A DNA stretch of 64,000 nt. Origin: Rhizomucor pusillus. Taxonomy: Eukaryota; Mucoromycota; Mucoromycetes; Mucorales; Lichtheimiaceae. The position numbers and the translations under genes were made by a program. Positions 11,327-22,681 of the stretch are shown piece by piece (within the stretch, counting starts at the first letter, position 1; each line of letters opens with the position of its first letter). The stretch covers positions 59,622-123,621 of the forward strand of contig FWWN02000608.1 of the NCBI GenBank assembly GCA_900175165.2. Direction: 5' to 3'. A model generated the notes under the pieces. It made no database searches. It saw nothing but the letters and a program-made list of their open reading frames with translations, and had not been told where the DNA came from.

Positions 11327-11941
11327 CTTCTCCGAAATGTTAAAAAATATACAAAAACGGTGAAAAAGGATGCCTGGACAATAAGCTTTTTAAGCTTTTG
11401 TTGCCGATGATCGCTCGCAAAGATCACGACACCAGAGGAGAAAAAAAGTGGCGCGGTTACGCCATCCAATCCTACCAAACATCGAGATGTACAGCCTCGT
11501 ATGATCTTTTATCCTTTTTCGAGCTTTGCAATACCGAACTACGCGTAAGAGGAGTCCCGAGTGCATTATATACACATATTTAGTAAAAACTCGCTGTCAT
11601 CCCGCCTTGTTAGCTCCATTTCTCTTATCTCCATCTTGCTCCCATAACTGCATTATCTCACGATATATATCCCGCACCTTTCAAATGATACAGCGTGGAA
11701 AGTAATGATTCTTTCCATAATGTGTTTTAGTCTTTGCGAGAGCTTGCTGCTTCATCATCTTGTGTAACCCGGCCAGGAACAATTGAATGCAAGACCGGAG
11801 AAGAGTTCTAGGGGAATGACCAATTGAGATCCACCTTCTCGTCGCTCATCTGTTCGTGTTTATTTTAGTGATCTCGTAGCAACCATTTATCCTCTTCCTC
11901 TTGACTTAACCTTCCGACTAAACCCCAACTCTTTTGTTTCC
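11327..11941. promoter_or_regulatory. Shared FET3/FTR1 bidirectional promoter
   Basis: The 615 bp between the two start codons carries outward-facing TATA-like boxes: TATAT on the plus strand at 11664-11670 toward FTR1, and TATATAA on the minus strand at 11572-11566 toward FET3. Two core GATA sites (TTATCT, AGATAA on the minus strand) lie between them at 11625-11630 and 11653-11658. The layout suggests co-regulation by iron, which is common for this pair in fungi. Confidence 0.6.
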
Positions 11942-13200
11942 ATGTCTCAGGACCTATTTTACGTGCCTATATTCTTCATCATCTTTCGCGAGACGACTGA
12001 GGCGTCGATCATCGTGTCGGTCCTGCTATCTTTCCTGCGACGCATCTTCGAACCGTCCGATCCAATTTACAAGCGGCTCAGGAAGCAAGTCTGGCTGGGG
12101 ACGATTATTGGGTTCGTCATATGTCTCTGCATCGGCGCTGCGTTTATCGCTGTTTGGTACACGGTTCTGAACAATTTGTGGGGTGCCACTGAATACATCT
12201 GGGAAGCCGTGTTTTGCTTCATTGCCGCGATTTTGATCACCGCCATGGGTCTCGCCATGCTCAAGACCGAGCGGATGCAGGAAGAATGGAAACTCAAACT
12301 GGCAAAGTCGATCATGAACAAGGAAAAGAAGAAGCAGGGCTTGTCTGCAAAGTTCCAGCGTTACTCTTTCTTTTTATTACCCTTCATCACTGTCTTGCGT
12401 GAAGGTCTCGAGGCAGTTGTGTTTATCGGTGGCGTAAGTAACAATAAACTCTCTCTCTCTCTCTCTTTCTCCAAATCATCACAGCAAGATTGCTTATATT
12501 CTTGTAGATTTCTCTCAACGCTCAAGCCAAGTCGATCCCGATCGCTGTGATTATGGGATTCATTTGCGGATGCTTGATCGGAGCTGTTATCTACAGAGGC
12601 GGCTCGCTTGTCAAGTTTCGCTGGTTCTTCATTTTGGCTACTGCCATTTTGTACCTCGTCTCGGCAGGACTCCTGTCCAAAGGCGTCGGCTTCCTTGAGC
12701 AGTATGCCTGGAACCAAGTCATCGGCGGCGAATCTGCTGAAGAGGGTGGAGATGTCATTGGGTACAAGGTCACAACCGCAGTTTGGCACGTTTCGTGGGG
12801 CGATCCTGAGAAATACGACTCTGCCGGTGGCTGGCAGATCTTCAATGCTATTCTTGGCTGGAACAACACTGCGACCATTGGATCTATTGTCAGCTATTGT
12901 CTCTATTGGCTCCTCGTAGCAGCTGCGCTCGTCTATTTCTTCTTTGATGAGAAAAACAAGGCAATCAAAAAGGCCGAAGCAGGAGAGTGGGAGATTGGCG
13001 ACATCGCGCTGGAGCAAGCTAAAAACTACATTGATGAACAAACCGGCGGGATTATCGTCTCCGAAGACATTACCCAGTCCCTGGAAGTAGCAGTAGCAAA
13101 ACCTGAAAACGGGTTTGATGGTACATCCACTCCTGTGACTGAGGAACATAGTGTCCATCATCATCGTCAGCAGCAAACAAGTGCCACTACTACCAGCTAG
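11942..13200 (+). CDS. FTR1: High-affinity iron permease (Ftr1 type)
   Basis: This is the plasma-membrane permease that takes up Fe(III) delivered by the ferroxidase. Exons are 11942-12433 and 12508-13200, joined in phase 0, giving 394 residues. Two REXXE iron-binding motifs are visible: FRETTEAS in the first helix and REGLEAVVFIGG in the fourth. About seven hydrophobic helices span residues 1 to 330, and the C-terminal tail is cytosolic and ends in a His-rich segment (HHHRQQQ). The neighbour on the other side of a short shared promoter is the partner ferroxidase, so the two subunits of the reductive iron uptake complex are linked. The gene is complete. Confidence 0.96.
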
Positions 13201-14138
13201 ATGGTATAACCTGTATATCTATTTCATGTTGTAAGTATCGTTGTAGGCATCAGTACATTATATTCAATATATATTCTCTCGATATATATGTATAGTTACT
13301 ATAGTTCTTTCGAGTATAACTAGGATAATGCATTGATCTGCCTTGAGAACAAAGCAAGCTAGTTTTTGCTGCACCCCCATGTGACAAGTGGATTCAAAGG
13401 AATATTAAATGCTATCGACACCTGCATGGGAGGATCAGCCTCGTTCCTTTATCCACACTCTCGTGTTAGCTAAAATCGTGCATATTACTCAGACAGCAAG
13501 ATCGTGAACAGAGCAATTGCACATGGTGACCTGCCTATAACACAGCCTGTCGATCTGTGTCAACAAAGTGTTCAGGTTGCACAGACGGAGGAGAATTACC
13601 CCGCTTGATCTTTGACACCCTGTTTTGCAGAAATCATCTCTCCATTGCTCATCGTCCCACGCTGTAGGGATAAAGCTCCTTAGCGATATATGCTTTCGCA
13701 CCTCTCCACGCCCATGCTTCGTTGTCACCTCCCCCTTTTTTCATCCAGAGTACCTACAGCTACTAGCTCTCTCTTGTTTCCTCGACCCCGACAACAGCAG
13801 CAGGTTGATGATAAGGTTTCCCAAGGTTGCACAAGTTTCATTGAAAAACTTTTTTAATATCGTGGACTTGGCTGTAGTAGCACGCTCTTTCTTTTCTAAT
13901 TTCTTTCTTCCAAGTGCCGAATGAACTACAAATAACCATCCGATAATCCACGGCAACAACGCAACTTGTATGTATGAGAAGCAACGCTCACATCTCCCAG
14001 TAATAATTCACATCCAGCTATCGTAGCTCCTACATAAGATATGACACTCAGTAATAGGGGTAAGGGACAGTTTCTCAATAGCATTGCTGCTAGGAATCAC
14101 TAAATCGGAAATAAGAATCCTCTACATACACAGAAGAA
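13201..14138. other. Intergenic, possible hidden 5' exon
   Basis: AT-rich repeats at 13258-13300 (TATATA) follow FTR1. The rest should be the promoter and leader of the next plus-strand gene. A signal-peptide exon for that gene could hide here, but I could not identify one with confidence. Confidence 0.45.
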
Positions 14139-16508
14139 ATGAGACGATTGGTGGCGAGACAGGAACAAGACGGTGACTATGGCCAACCATCGTGGGTGGA
14201 AGACGACTACGACGACTACTCAGATCCCAGCAGTTCCGATGATGGGGCCTCAGGAGGGCAACAGCAAGAGACTGGTTACGACGGCGGTTCCTCAGATCCT
14301 ACTACATATTCGGACAGCACTGAGCCCACAGACACAGCATCCTACAGCGACGATGGTGAATACGCCACGCCAACGTATTCAGATGATCCAAGTCAGGCCA
14401 CCCCAACCGAAGACACCGCATATGATAGCTACACGGACACGCAAACTTCGACCGATTACTACGATACCGAAACACTCACTGCTACTACTAATTATAATCC
14501 AACACCCACCGATCCTACTACTACCTATCTTGACGATACTACTGCTACTCCAGATGCTACCAACACAGACTCTTACTATTCCCCCATCTCCTATACGCCT
14601 CAGCCCACCACATCCGCAGAAGATGCATATACCACGACAGCAGCAACAACTCCTTACGAGCAATATACAACAACGACGGACGCCGTAACAGCGACGACTT
14701 CAGCTCCAGAAGATACAACAACGATAACTTCTAGCCAAGATGCTCCCGCTACGTCCAGCGACCCTTCGCTCGCAGCGACATCATCTGCATCATCTGCTGC
14801 GAGTCCATCGGTTGTGCTCGGAACAAACGAATGTGCATCAGATCCAAGCGCAGTGGACAGCAAGTGCCCTAGCGACTCGTACTGCAACGCCGCCACCAGT
14901 CAATGCACAAAATTGCTAGATAATGGAACTCAGTGTTTCGAGGACTTCCAGTGTGTATCGGGCCACTGCAACAGCAATCAATGTGGTGAGCATGCAGACA
15001 AGTCAGGACCTGCAGGGCTATCTGGCGGCCAGTTGGCAGGAATCACCGTGGGCTCCGTTGCAGGTGCGGTCGTGCTCTTTATTCTAGTTGCATGGCTCCT
15101 GAAACGAAGGACGCGACGTAATGTCAGTCAACGCGCGCGCAAGTTTGAGCAAGTTCGCAGTGAGGATGATGATTTGGAGCGGTCCGATTACATGTTCCAC
15201 GGTACGGGCTGGTCGCCGACCATGGATGATGAAAAAGAGACGCGCCGAACTTCAAAGTTCAATCTTTTGGCTGCCATGCTCACTGGTGGAACGGCAGTTG
15301 CAAGATCCTTGTCACGGTTGGGTAGCACTAGCAGCAGCGGCAACCGCGCGCGGGGTCCAGTGGATAGGAGCAGCTACACTCCAAGCGACTGGAAACAAGA
15401 AGGTCCTGTCATGCAAGAAACTTTTAACACGACGCCGGCCGTTGCGAACCCGTACAGAGTACGGGAATCTAAGATTGCTGATCTTTCTGACATGCAAGGT
15501 GAAGATACGCAGCAACAGCAACAAGTATCGTCACCACGGACTCCCGCCCCGGCGGCAAATATGCAGCCTAATACTGAACAAACAATGTCTCACGTAGCAC
15601 CGGCGGCGGCAGCAACTATAGGAGTCATTGCAGGAGCAGCAGTCGCCAGTGAATCTGTAGCTAGCGGCAGTGAAAGGGATGCACAAGAAAATCCATACGA
15701 CGACCATGCATACTATGCTCAAACGCTGGAGCCGCTGACACCCATGCCTGCAGCCCACCTTGATAACAATGCAAACGATACCGATGGCTATCGCAAAGAC
15801 ACACATCAAAGCTGGATGTCTGCATCGTCGGCTATTGACCCGATTGGCGCAAGCGACAGCCTGCGTCTGCGTGACACTGCTGACAGGCCCAACACGATGG
15901 CGTTGCGTGAGTCAACGTTCAACAACCTGCATGCCCCACTTTTCCAGCTGAAGCAGGAGGATTCGCCCATAAAGTCACCGCAGACTGCGACATCCGCTAG
16001 AAACAGCTGGCTGCTCAAGGAAATTGCGTCGCGCTGGCAGCAAGGCTCATCATCTGGCGCTCGCGAGTCCAACAGTAGCAGCACCAGCACCAGCAGCGTT
16101 GTGAACGATAAAGCTGCTGTAGCAGCTGCTGCAGCGGTAACAACAGCCGATGATGATCACCGAAGAAGGTCATCTCTGATTTTAGGCCGCGACAGCCAGC
16201 TGTGGGATGATGCGCTCGTGAGCACTGCCAGCAGTGTCGTCAACGACCGACCGACATCCTACGCCGAAACTTCTACTATCGCCACTGTTAGCACTGTCAC
16301 CACCAATCCCTTCCGTATGAGTAGCAGCTACTACAATCCACGAGACAGCTTGACGCTCGGTAACGTCATGAGTACATCTCTCCCGCCACACGTGGAAAAT
16401 GACGGCGACGATGATGATGCTTGGAGGAGCGAGGACCGTGTACCACAGCCATCAGCTGTTAACAACAACATCAGCAGCAGCAACGATCACCACAACAGCA
16501 ACAACTGA
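14139..16508 (+). CDS. Ser/Thr-rich single-pass surface protein
   Basis: A single open frame of 789 residues. Residues 1-225 are Asp/Tyr/Ser/Thr-rich and mucin-like, suited to O-glycosylation. A compact Cys-rich module follows (about 228-285, with pairs such as SKCPSDSYCN and DFQCVSGHC), of a kind seen in fungal surface proteins. One transmembrane helix follows at about 300-322 (ITVGSVAGAVVLFILVAWLL) with a basic stop-transfer KRRTRR. A long disordered Ser/Gln-rich cytosolic tail fills the rest. This is the layout of fungal cell-wall sensors (Wsc or Msb2-like), but I do not recognise a specific family. The N-terminus MRRLVARQ lacks the hydrophobic core of a signal peptide yet looks like the end of one, so a first exon upstream is likely missing. 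Confidence 0.75.
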   Translation: MRRLVARQEQDGDYGQPSWVEDDYDDYSDPSSSDDGASGGQQQETGYDGGSSDPTTYSDSTEPTDTASYSDDGEYATPTYSDDPSQATPTEDTAYDSYTDTQTSTDYYDTETLTATTNYNPTPTDPTTTYLDDTTATPDATNTDSYYSPISYTPQPTTSAEDAYTTTAATTPYEQYTTTTDAVTATTSAPEDTTTITSSQDAPATSSDPSLAATSSASSAASPSVVLGTNECASDPSAVDSKCPSDSYCNAATSQCTKLLDNGTQCFEDFQCVSGHCNSNQCGEHADKSGPAGLSGGQLAGITVGSVAGAVVLFILVAWLLKRRTRRNVSQRARKFEQVRSEDDDLERSDYMFHGTGWSPTMDDEKETRRTSKFNLLAAMLTGGTAVARSLSRLGSTSSSGNRARGPVDRSSYTPSDWKQEGPVMQETFNTTPAVANPYRVRESKIADLSDMQGEDTQQQQQVSSPRTPAPAANMQPNTEQTMSHVAPAAAATIGVIAGAAVASESVASGSERDAQENPYDDHAYYAQTLEPLTPMPAAHLDNNANDTDGYRKDTHQSWMSASSAIDPIGASDSLRLRDTADRPNTMALRESTFNNLHAPLFQLKQEDSPIKSPQTATSARNSWLLKEIASRWQQGSSSGARESNSSSTSTSSVVNDKAAVAAAAAVTTADDDHRRRSSLILGRDSQLWDDALVSTASSVVNDRPTSYAETSTIATVSTVTTNPFRMSSSYYNPRDSLTLGNVMSTSLPPHVENDGDDDDAWRSEDRVPQPSAVNNNISSSNDHHNSNN

Positions 16509-16703
16509 AGATAAAAACCAAGATTACACAAATAGTTCAAAATTGGCAATTGCTTACCCATAATCATTTCTTTGTTTAAATTCGCAGCGGCAGCGGTAGA
16601 CAGATGTTGTTATTTGTAAACTAAAAAATGTATCCTGTTTGCTCTTTTTTCTTCTTTTTTCCTGTTTTGATTTCCTGTTATTACTCGATATAGACGGCGA
16701 CAC

Positions 16704-18657
16704 ATGAACGAGGCAGAAAGCAAGGCAGCAGGTGTATCGTTAGCTGTCGTCAGTGGTTAGTTGACGGGGCGAACAACAATATGCATGTGCAAACTTGCCA
16801 ATTGACACTTCGCAGGTCTCTTGATTGGCACGAGTTTTGTATTTAAAAAGAAAGGCCTTGTACAATCTACAGAACTGTCAGGTACATACCAGCTTATTTG
16901 TCCCGTTCTTAATTTCAGAGTCAGTCTGTTTATTTACCTTTCGATACAAGGTGGAGTCGCTGGCGAAGGATACAGCTACCTAAAATCCTTTACATGGTGG
17001 ACTGGCATGATTCTCAGTAAGATTTACGAGCAATGCACAACAGCAAGCGATAGATATTTATTGTAATGCTTTAACAGTGGCTGTTGGAGAAATATGTAAT
17101 TTTGTTGCATATGCTTTTACGCAAGCGATTTTGGTAACTCCTCTGGGCGCTTTAACTGTAGTTGTAAGGTAAAATACAAATTATCCTTCAAACTACTCAA
17201 GTTACACATGAGTCTAACACAATGACGGTAATAAGTGCCGTGCTGTCAGCCATCTTTCTAAAAGAACGGCTATCATTCAATGGCAAGATGGGATGCTTCC
17301 ACTGTATACTGGGTTCTATTATAATTGTTTTACATGCACCGCAACAAAGTAAAAGCGATACATCCATGGACGCCTTTAAGCACCTAGTACTTTCTCCAGG
17401 TCAGCAGAAGATGAACAATAGCGAAAAGTAGTGACGCTAAAGCATGCATCTTCTGTACTAGACTTTCTGACATATGCTATTGTATCCGTCGTCCTGGCAT
17501 TCCTCATTATCATCTTTGCAGCACCGCGATGGGGAAAAAAGTACATGGGTCCTTACATTGCTTTATGTTCACTTATCGGTGCAATATCTGTTGTCTTCAC
17601 GCAAGGGCTTGGGATGGCCATTGTGCATTCCATCACCGTTGCGAACCAGTTTACAAACTACTTTACCTATATCGTTTTACTCATCGTTGTTGCGACGCTG
17701 ATTGTCGAGATTGTATATCTCAACAAGGCCTTGAATCTGTTTAACACGGCGCTGGTCACGCCCACATACTATGTCACATTCACAACTCTCACTATCGTCA
17801 GTTCTCTCGTGCTGTATCAAGGTTTCGGCGATGCGTCACCGGTTGATATCGCCACTTGCGTGTTTGGTTTCCTGTGCATTTGCTCCGGCGTTGTACTTTT
17901 GCATCGATCCTCTAACGAAAGCTTGGCGCTGGTGGCCGGTGAAAAGAGTGAAAAGAGTAACATTAACAACGATGAACACGCCCCGCGGCCAGTGGTGGGA
18001 CTGGACGGGCAGAAGGAGCTATTTCGAGCCATCAAGAGTAGTAGAGCCGTGAACCCAAGCTCCCATCAAGCACAGCAAGCCGAATTGCTCGTCCCATTAT
18101 TTGTGGGCGTCACTCGATACGCTAGCACGACGCGCAAGAGCAGACAGCGTGTGCGCGATCACACTACACTCCACGAGCCACCGCCACCATCCATTCCAGT
18201 AGCGGCGCCTGTCCACTCTGCAGTAGATAAGAAGCAACAACAGCAACAGCAGAGGAATGTGGAGACCAAAAAGCAAAAAGATCAGCAGCAGCGACGGTGG
18301 CAGCAGAGTCGTAACAATACCGTGATTTTAACGGATGATTCTTGCTCAACAAACAAGCACGTAGCAATCTCAATACCGCAATGTGAGGAAGTGTCTTTTT
18401 GTTCGCTATCGCCTGCTTCGTCTACTGTGGAATTTGTATCGCTGTATTCGAGCCGTATCAGCGAACACTCTTCTCTTCACGATCGACACGACGCCCCAGA
18501 TAAGCAGCCGGCTGATACCCCAAAAAGATGGCCTAACAAGATCCAAAGCCGGCTAAAACGGTTTTCGGCACCATACAAAATCCGAGTAAAGCGCTCTAGC
18601 ACTAGCAGCACGCTAGACGATGATAGTACAAGACATCTAGTACTCTCCTTTCCATAA
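16704..18657 (+). CDS. NIPA-type magnesium transporter
   Basis: Six exons join in phase: 16704-16755, 16816-16881, 16951-17016, 17078-17168, 17236-17399 and 17462-18657, giving 544 residues. The protein opens with the family hallmark SGLLIGTSFVFKKKGL, then FTWWTGMILMAVGEICNF, ILVTPLGALTVVVSAVL and LKERLSFNGKMGC, and has about nine transmembrane helices ending near residue 310. Members (NIPA, DUF803) move Mg2+ and sit in plasma or endosomal membranes. A long hydrophilic tail of about 230 residues follows, rich in Gln, Ser and Arg, with no domain I recognise; it is longer than in animal NIPA proteins and probably regulatory. The ATG is only 195 bp past the previous gene on the same strand. Confidence 0.9.
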
Positions 18658-19651
18658 TGCTCATCATACGTGCATCGTAATAATATATAATCACACCGTT
18701 CTATTTATATCCGACGTAGATACATGATGAGTCTATTCTCAGAGGTGATTTGAAAGATGAAATATTCCTTCAATTACTAGAATACGCGATATTCTGAATG
18801 GGCGTTGGGAAGTTCATTATTAAAACTCACCACTTAATTGTGTAATCCTCGATGCTGGTATGTTACTATTCTAGCTAGCATCTAAATCGCGCCCCACAAA
18901 ATAAAAAATTGCGACAAGACGCCGGGGTGGAACTGCATAAAAATGTACGTGCCTGCGAAACCAAGTTGTTTCAGATGTGCGTTGCATGTCAATACAACAT
19001 TTATGCATGTACAAATACTCGCTTATCGAAAGCAGCAGTTTTTGAAGTGTACCTTTTTTAAGAAGAGCAAATGTGGCACCATGGAAAAGGCAAATGAAGC
19101 ACAAACTTGGGAGGATGCCATGTGCAACTTTGTGATTCCGAAGCATATCTGTGTGCGAAGCGCATTCAAAGTGGCACTTCTTCCCTTTTTTTCCTCGTTG
19201 CAAAAAAATTCTTTTGAAGCTGCCCTTCCTTTCTCCATAGTCCTCTTTCTCTCTATTGGTCCTTTCCCCCTTTCACCTCTCTCTCTCTCTCTTTTCTTTT
19301 TCTCCAGTCCTTTTGAGGTGCTCATTCTAGCATTTGGAATCTCTGCAATCACTCTCAACCCTTTATTATATTCCCGCTTTTTTCACCGCAACACGTCCTT
19401 GTGCTGCTGTTCTTCAAGGTAATAATCTCTGGGAACTTGCTTGACACAATATGCTAACATGCAAGTATTGGCACGCGCGCTGTTTGATCGTTGAATGTAA
19501 GTTTGTCACGTCATGAATGTGAATTTTCTGTTGGATAAGCTCTGACTAAGAGGCAAAAGATTGTTAGATCCTTTATACACGTAGGCTTTTGACTCGCAAA
19601 CGTAATAAACATTTGTCACTCTTACGAAAGCAGCCTAGCAGCAGCAGCAGC
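18658..19651. other. Intergenic, kinase promoter and leader
   Basis: About 1 kb without a supported gene. A TTTCTCTC-type pyrimidine tract lies at about 19225-19310. A 159-codon open frame at 18943-19422 has low-complexity composition and no family signal, so I treat it as chance. Confidence 0.55.
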
Positions 19652-22430
19652 ATGAAACCGTTCACCATTGCAGTGTTTCAGACTACGGCGATCATCCAGG
19701 ATCAGTCAGCAGCAGCATCGAAACAGCATTCGTTGCCTGTATGTCAGCGTGTGGATGATGATGGATGTTACTTATACCGGGAATACACGCAGGTGCTTAA
19801 TGTTGTCGTTGAAACGGATACCGACGTGTTGTCACTTGTGCGTTACGTCTCTGACCTTGTTGAATTTGACCATTTGGTAAGGTGGTTGGGCTTTGCAACT
19901 GGACTGTGTGTTTGCACGCTCTTAATTCTTTGCCCTCTCGTTCTGCAACAGATCAAATCGCACTACTCTAGAGTCAAGATCCCGTTCCCGACCTTGACAG
20001 AGACTGCCGATAAACGGCGTAGCTTCCGGCAGTTCTGGACATCACTTTCTCAAACACGGGCGAAGTCGGACTCCGAGAAGATTGAACGGTACCTGCAAAA
20101 ATGTTCCCTCGATCCAACCATCCGCTCTTCCACGATATTCCGAGACTTTTTTTCCGTTCAACGAGATGAGGATAGGCTTCTATCCAAGATGGAGATCGAT
20201 CGCATTCTCGAGCAGCAGCAGCAGGCAGCTACCGTCCCCGCACCTGTGGCAACCACGACGACGATACCCGCTCAGGATAACGATCAGCCATCTCCCAAAA
20301 TTCTGGAACGTCAGCATCAGCAGCAAAAGAAGCAGTCGTCATCTGATGCTGTTGTACCGGAACAGCAGAAGCATTCACCTGATACGGACCCGATCCACCT
20401 GGGAGTTTCCGAAAAAGACGTTCCCGATGAAAGCGATTCTGACGACAAAGCGACGCAACCTTCTCCTGGCAAAGTTGCGGATGCAAAGCGACCGCAGCTA
20501 GTAGACCACGTTTCAGATGAAGATGTGACAAATATAGTTCCCAATTTTCCATCGCCTCCACTGCCTCCAGCGCCAGCACCAACCACAGCGCCGTCGCAGC
20601 CGCAGCCAGTAGCAACAAGTAAAAGGAATCCGCTCGACCAGCTGGAGATGATCAAGGTGCTTGGAAAAGGATGCATGGGCAAGGTAAGTGAAATGCAAGT
20701 GCATATGTACTCTCTGCGCTCCTAATCTTTTCTTTCCTTCTATCTAGGTCTTTCTTGTGCGCTCGAGAGCTACCAACGATCTTTATGCCTTGAAAAGCAT
20801 AACGAAACAGCTGGTTATCGAGCAGCGAGAGATTACCCACACTCTAGCAGAACGTGACATCTTGGCCACCTTGGCCGGAAATGACCATCCGTTCCTTGCA
20901 AAATTACATCTTTCATTCCAAGACGAGCATCGCTTGTACCTTGTAACCGATTACTACTGCGGCGGCGACCTGGCGACGCAGATGAGCACTTGCACTACAT
21001 TTTCCAAAGAACGAACGCTATTCTACGCCGCAGAAATGATCGAAGGTCTCGGTGCTTTGCATCGTATGGGTGTTCTGTATCGAGATTTGAAACCCGAGAA
21101 CATTTTGCTGACGATTGATGGACACGTTGTCCTCACCGACTTTGGACTGAGCAAATGGTTGGCAACCGAGAAGGACGGATACCCCCAGCATACGCAGACG
21201 TTCTGTGGAACAGCCGAGTACCTTGCACCTGAAGCATTGTTAGGCGAGGCGTATGGATTCGGCATCGATTACTGGGCATACGGCACCATTGTCTACGAGA
21301 TGCTTGCCGGAATTACGCCGTTTTGGGCTGACAACCACTCGGATATGTATCACCGTGTCCTCCAGGACCCGCTCGAGTTCCCTCCTGACACTGATTACGA
21401 AACAGCCGAGTTCCTTGCCGGCCTCCTTGAGCGCGATCCTCAGATGCGATTGGGTGTGCGCGGTGGTGTGGAGGAAGTCAAATCCCACATCTACTTTTCC
21501 GGCATTTCGTGGGACGATGTCTATCACCGTCGATTGAAACCGCCATACGTGCCCCAGCTTGAATCTGCACTCGACTTTGCAAACTTTGACCCAACCTTCC
21601 TCGAAATGTCACCCACATTGACACCCGTTCCTTCACAAACAGATCTGACAGAGGATATGCAGCGCGTCTTTGATGGATATTCATACACCAACGAAATGTT
21701 CCTGACACAACAAGAAATATTAGAAGAAGCAGAAGAACGGAAGGAAGACGGATGTAGTAAGCCGCAGGACGGCCAGAATGCAGTTAATGCCTTGGACAAG
21801 AACAACACCGATTGGGACGACGATATCAACGACTTTGATAGGAAGCGATGCACAATGGACCGCATTGACGAACAACAGATGCAGGAACATCAGCTACACA
21901 ACGATTTCCATCCATCGTTCCAACCTGCTCGCAAGCGTGGCAGCATGAGCATGCTATCCGATATCGACAGTTTCCATCTCGATGGAGTTGTGAGCTCAGT
22001 TGGAGACGTGTCAAAGCTCGTCGGTAGTAACGGCGATTTGCCATGTTCACCGGATGGTTATCGCAAAGCTGAGCAAGTACGATATGCGAAGCGGCGAAAT
22101 ACCAGCGCTTCCGAGCAGAATGGAGTCGAAGACGAGATCGATTATGCATACCGGCAGCAAATGAGCGAATCGATCGCTGTATCTGAACAAATGCCGCTCA
22201 CTCCACAGCGTGTACCTGACTTGTCGCTGGCTTCGACTGCAGATGACTTACCGTTAGACGATTTTGAGCTCGGTGGGATATCCGACGATTTGGATCTGAA
22301 GCTTTCATTCAGCGTCCAGCTAGAACACGCTGCGAACAACGCTAAAACCAAGAATGCAGCATCGAGCAGCAAAAGCGGTAGTAGTCGGCACAAAGCACGG
22401 CGGTTCTTTAGTCCTCTACTCAAGCTCTAA
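19652..22430 (+). CDS. PX-domain AGC protein kinase (SGK/Ypk-like)
   Basis: Exons are 19652-19876, 19952-20683 and 20748-22430, all in phase, giving 879 residues. The N-terminal 115 residues form a phosphoinositide-binding PX domain (VRYVSDLVEFDHL joined to IKSHYSRVKIPFPTL). A Gln/Ser/Pro-rich linker follows to about 300. The kinase domain has the glycine loop VLGKGCMGKV, the lysine in LYALKSI, the catalytic YRDLKPEN, LTDFGLSK, and an AGC activation loop TFCGTAEYLAPE. The C-terminal extension carries a turn-motif-like TLTPVPS and a hydrophobic motif FDGYSYT. This resembles SGK3 or a Ypk kinase with a membrane-targeting PX module. A tail of about 250 disordered residues follows. The hydrophobic segment seen when 19877-19951 is translated is an intron. 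The gene converges on STE12. Confidence 0.9.
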
Positions 22431-22681
22431 AGCGCATCTACTCCCTTATACCTTATTTAATCCTTCTCTCTTTCTCTATCTTGCATATCTGATATCTTTC
22501 ATCATCACCACTTTCCTTTATGCCATTCTTTTATATTCACTACCCTCTAATATTCAAGTCCCCTCTTCTTATTCTTCTCTCCGTACTGATATCCCTCTTG
22601 TATTCCATTTATCCCGAGACATCCATGCTACCTCCGAATAAAACCAACACTAAAAAGATTCAAAGCGAGCAAAAGAAAATT

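Noticed and set aside
18943..19422. 159-codon plus-strand open frame upstream of the kinase
   Set aside because: Low-complexity composition, no recognisable motif, and it ends in the pyrimidine-rich leader region.
19877..19951. Transmembrane helix near the N-terminus of the PX kinase
   Set aside because: The segment has GTAAGG and CAACAG borders and interrupts the PX domain; removing it restores the fold, so it is treated as an intron (possible retention is listed as a finding).
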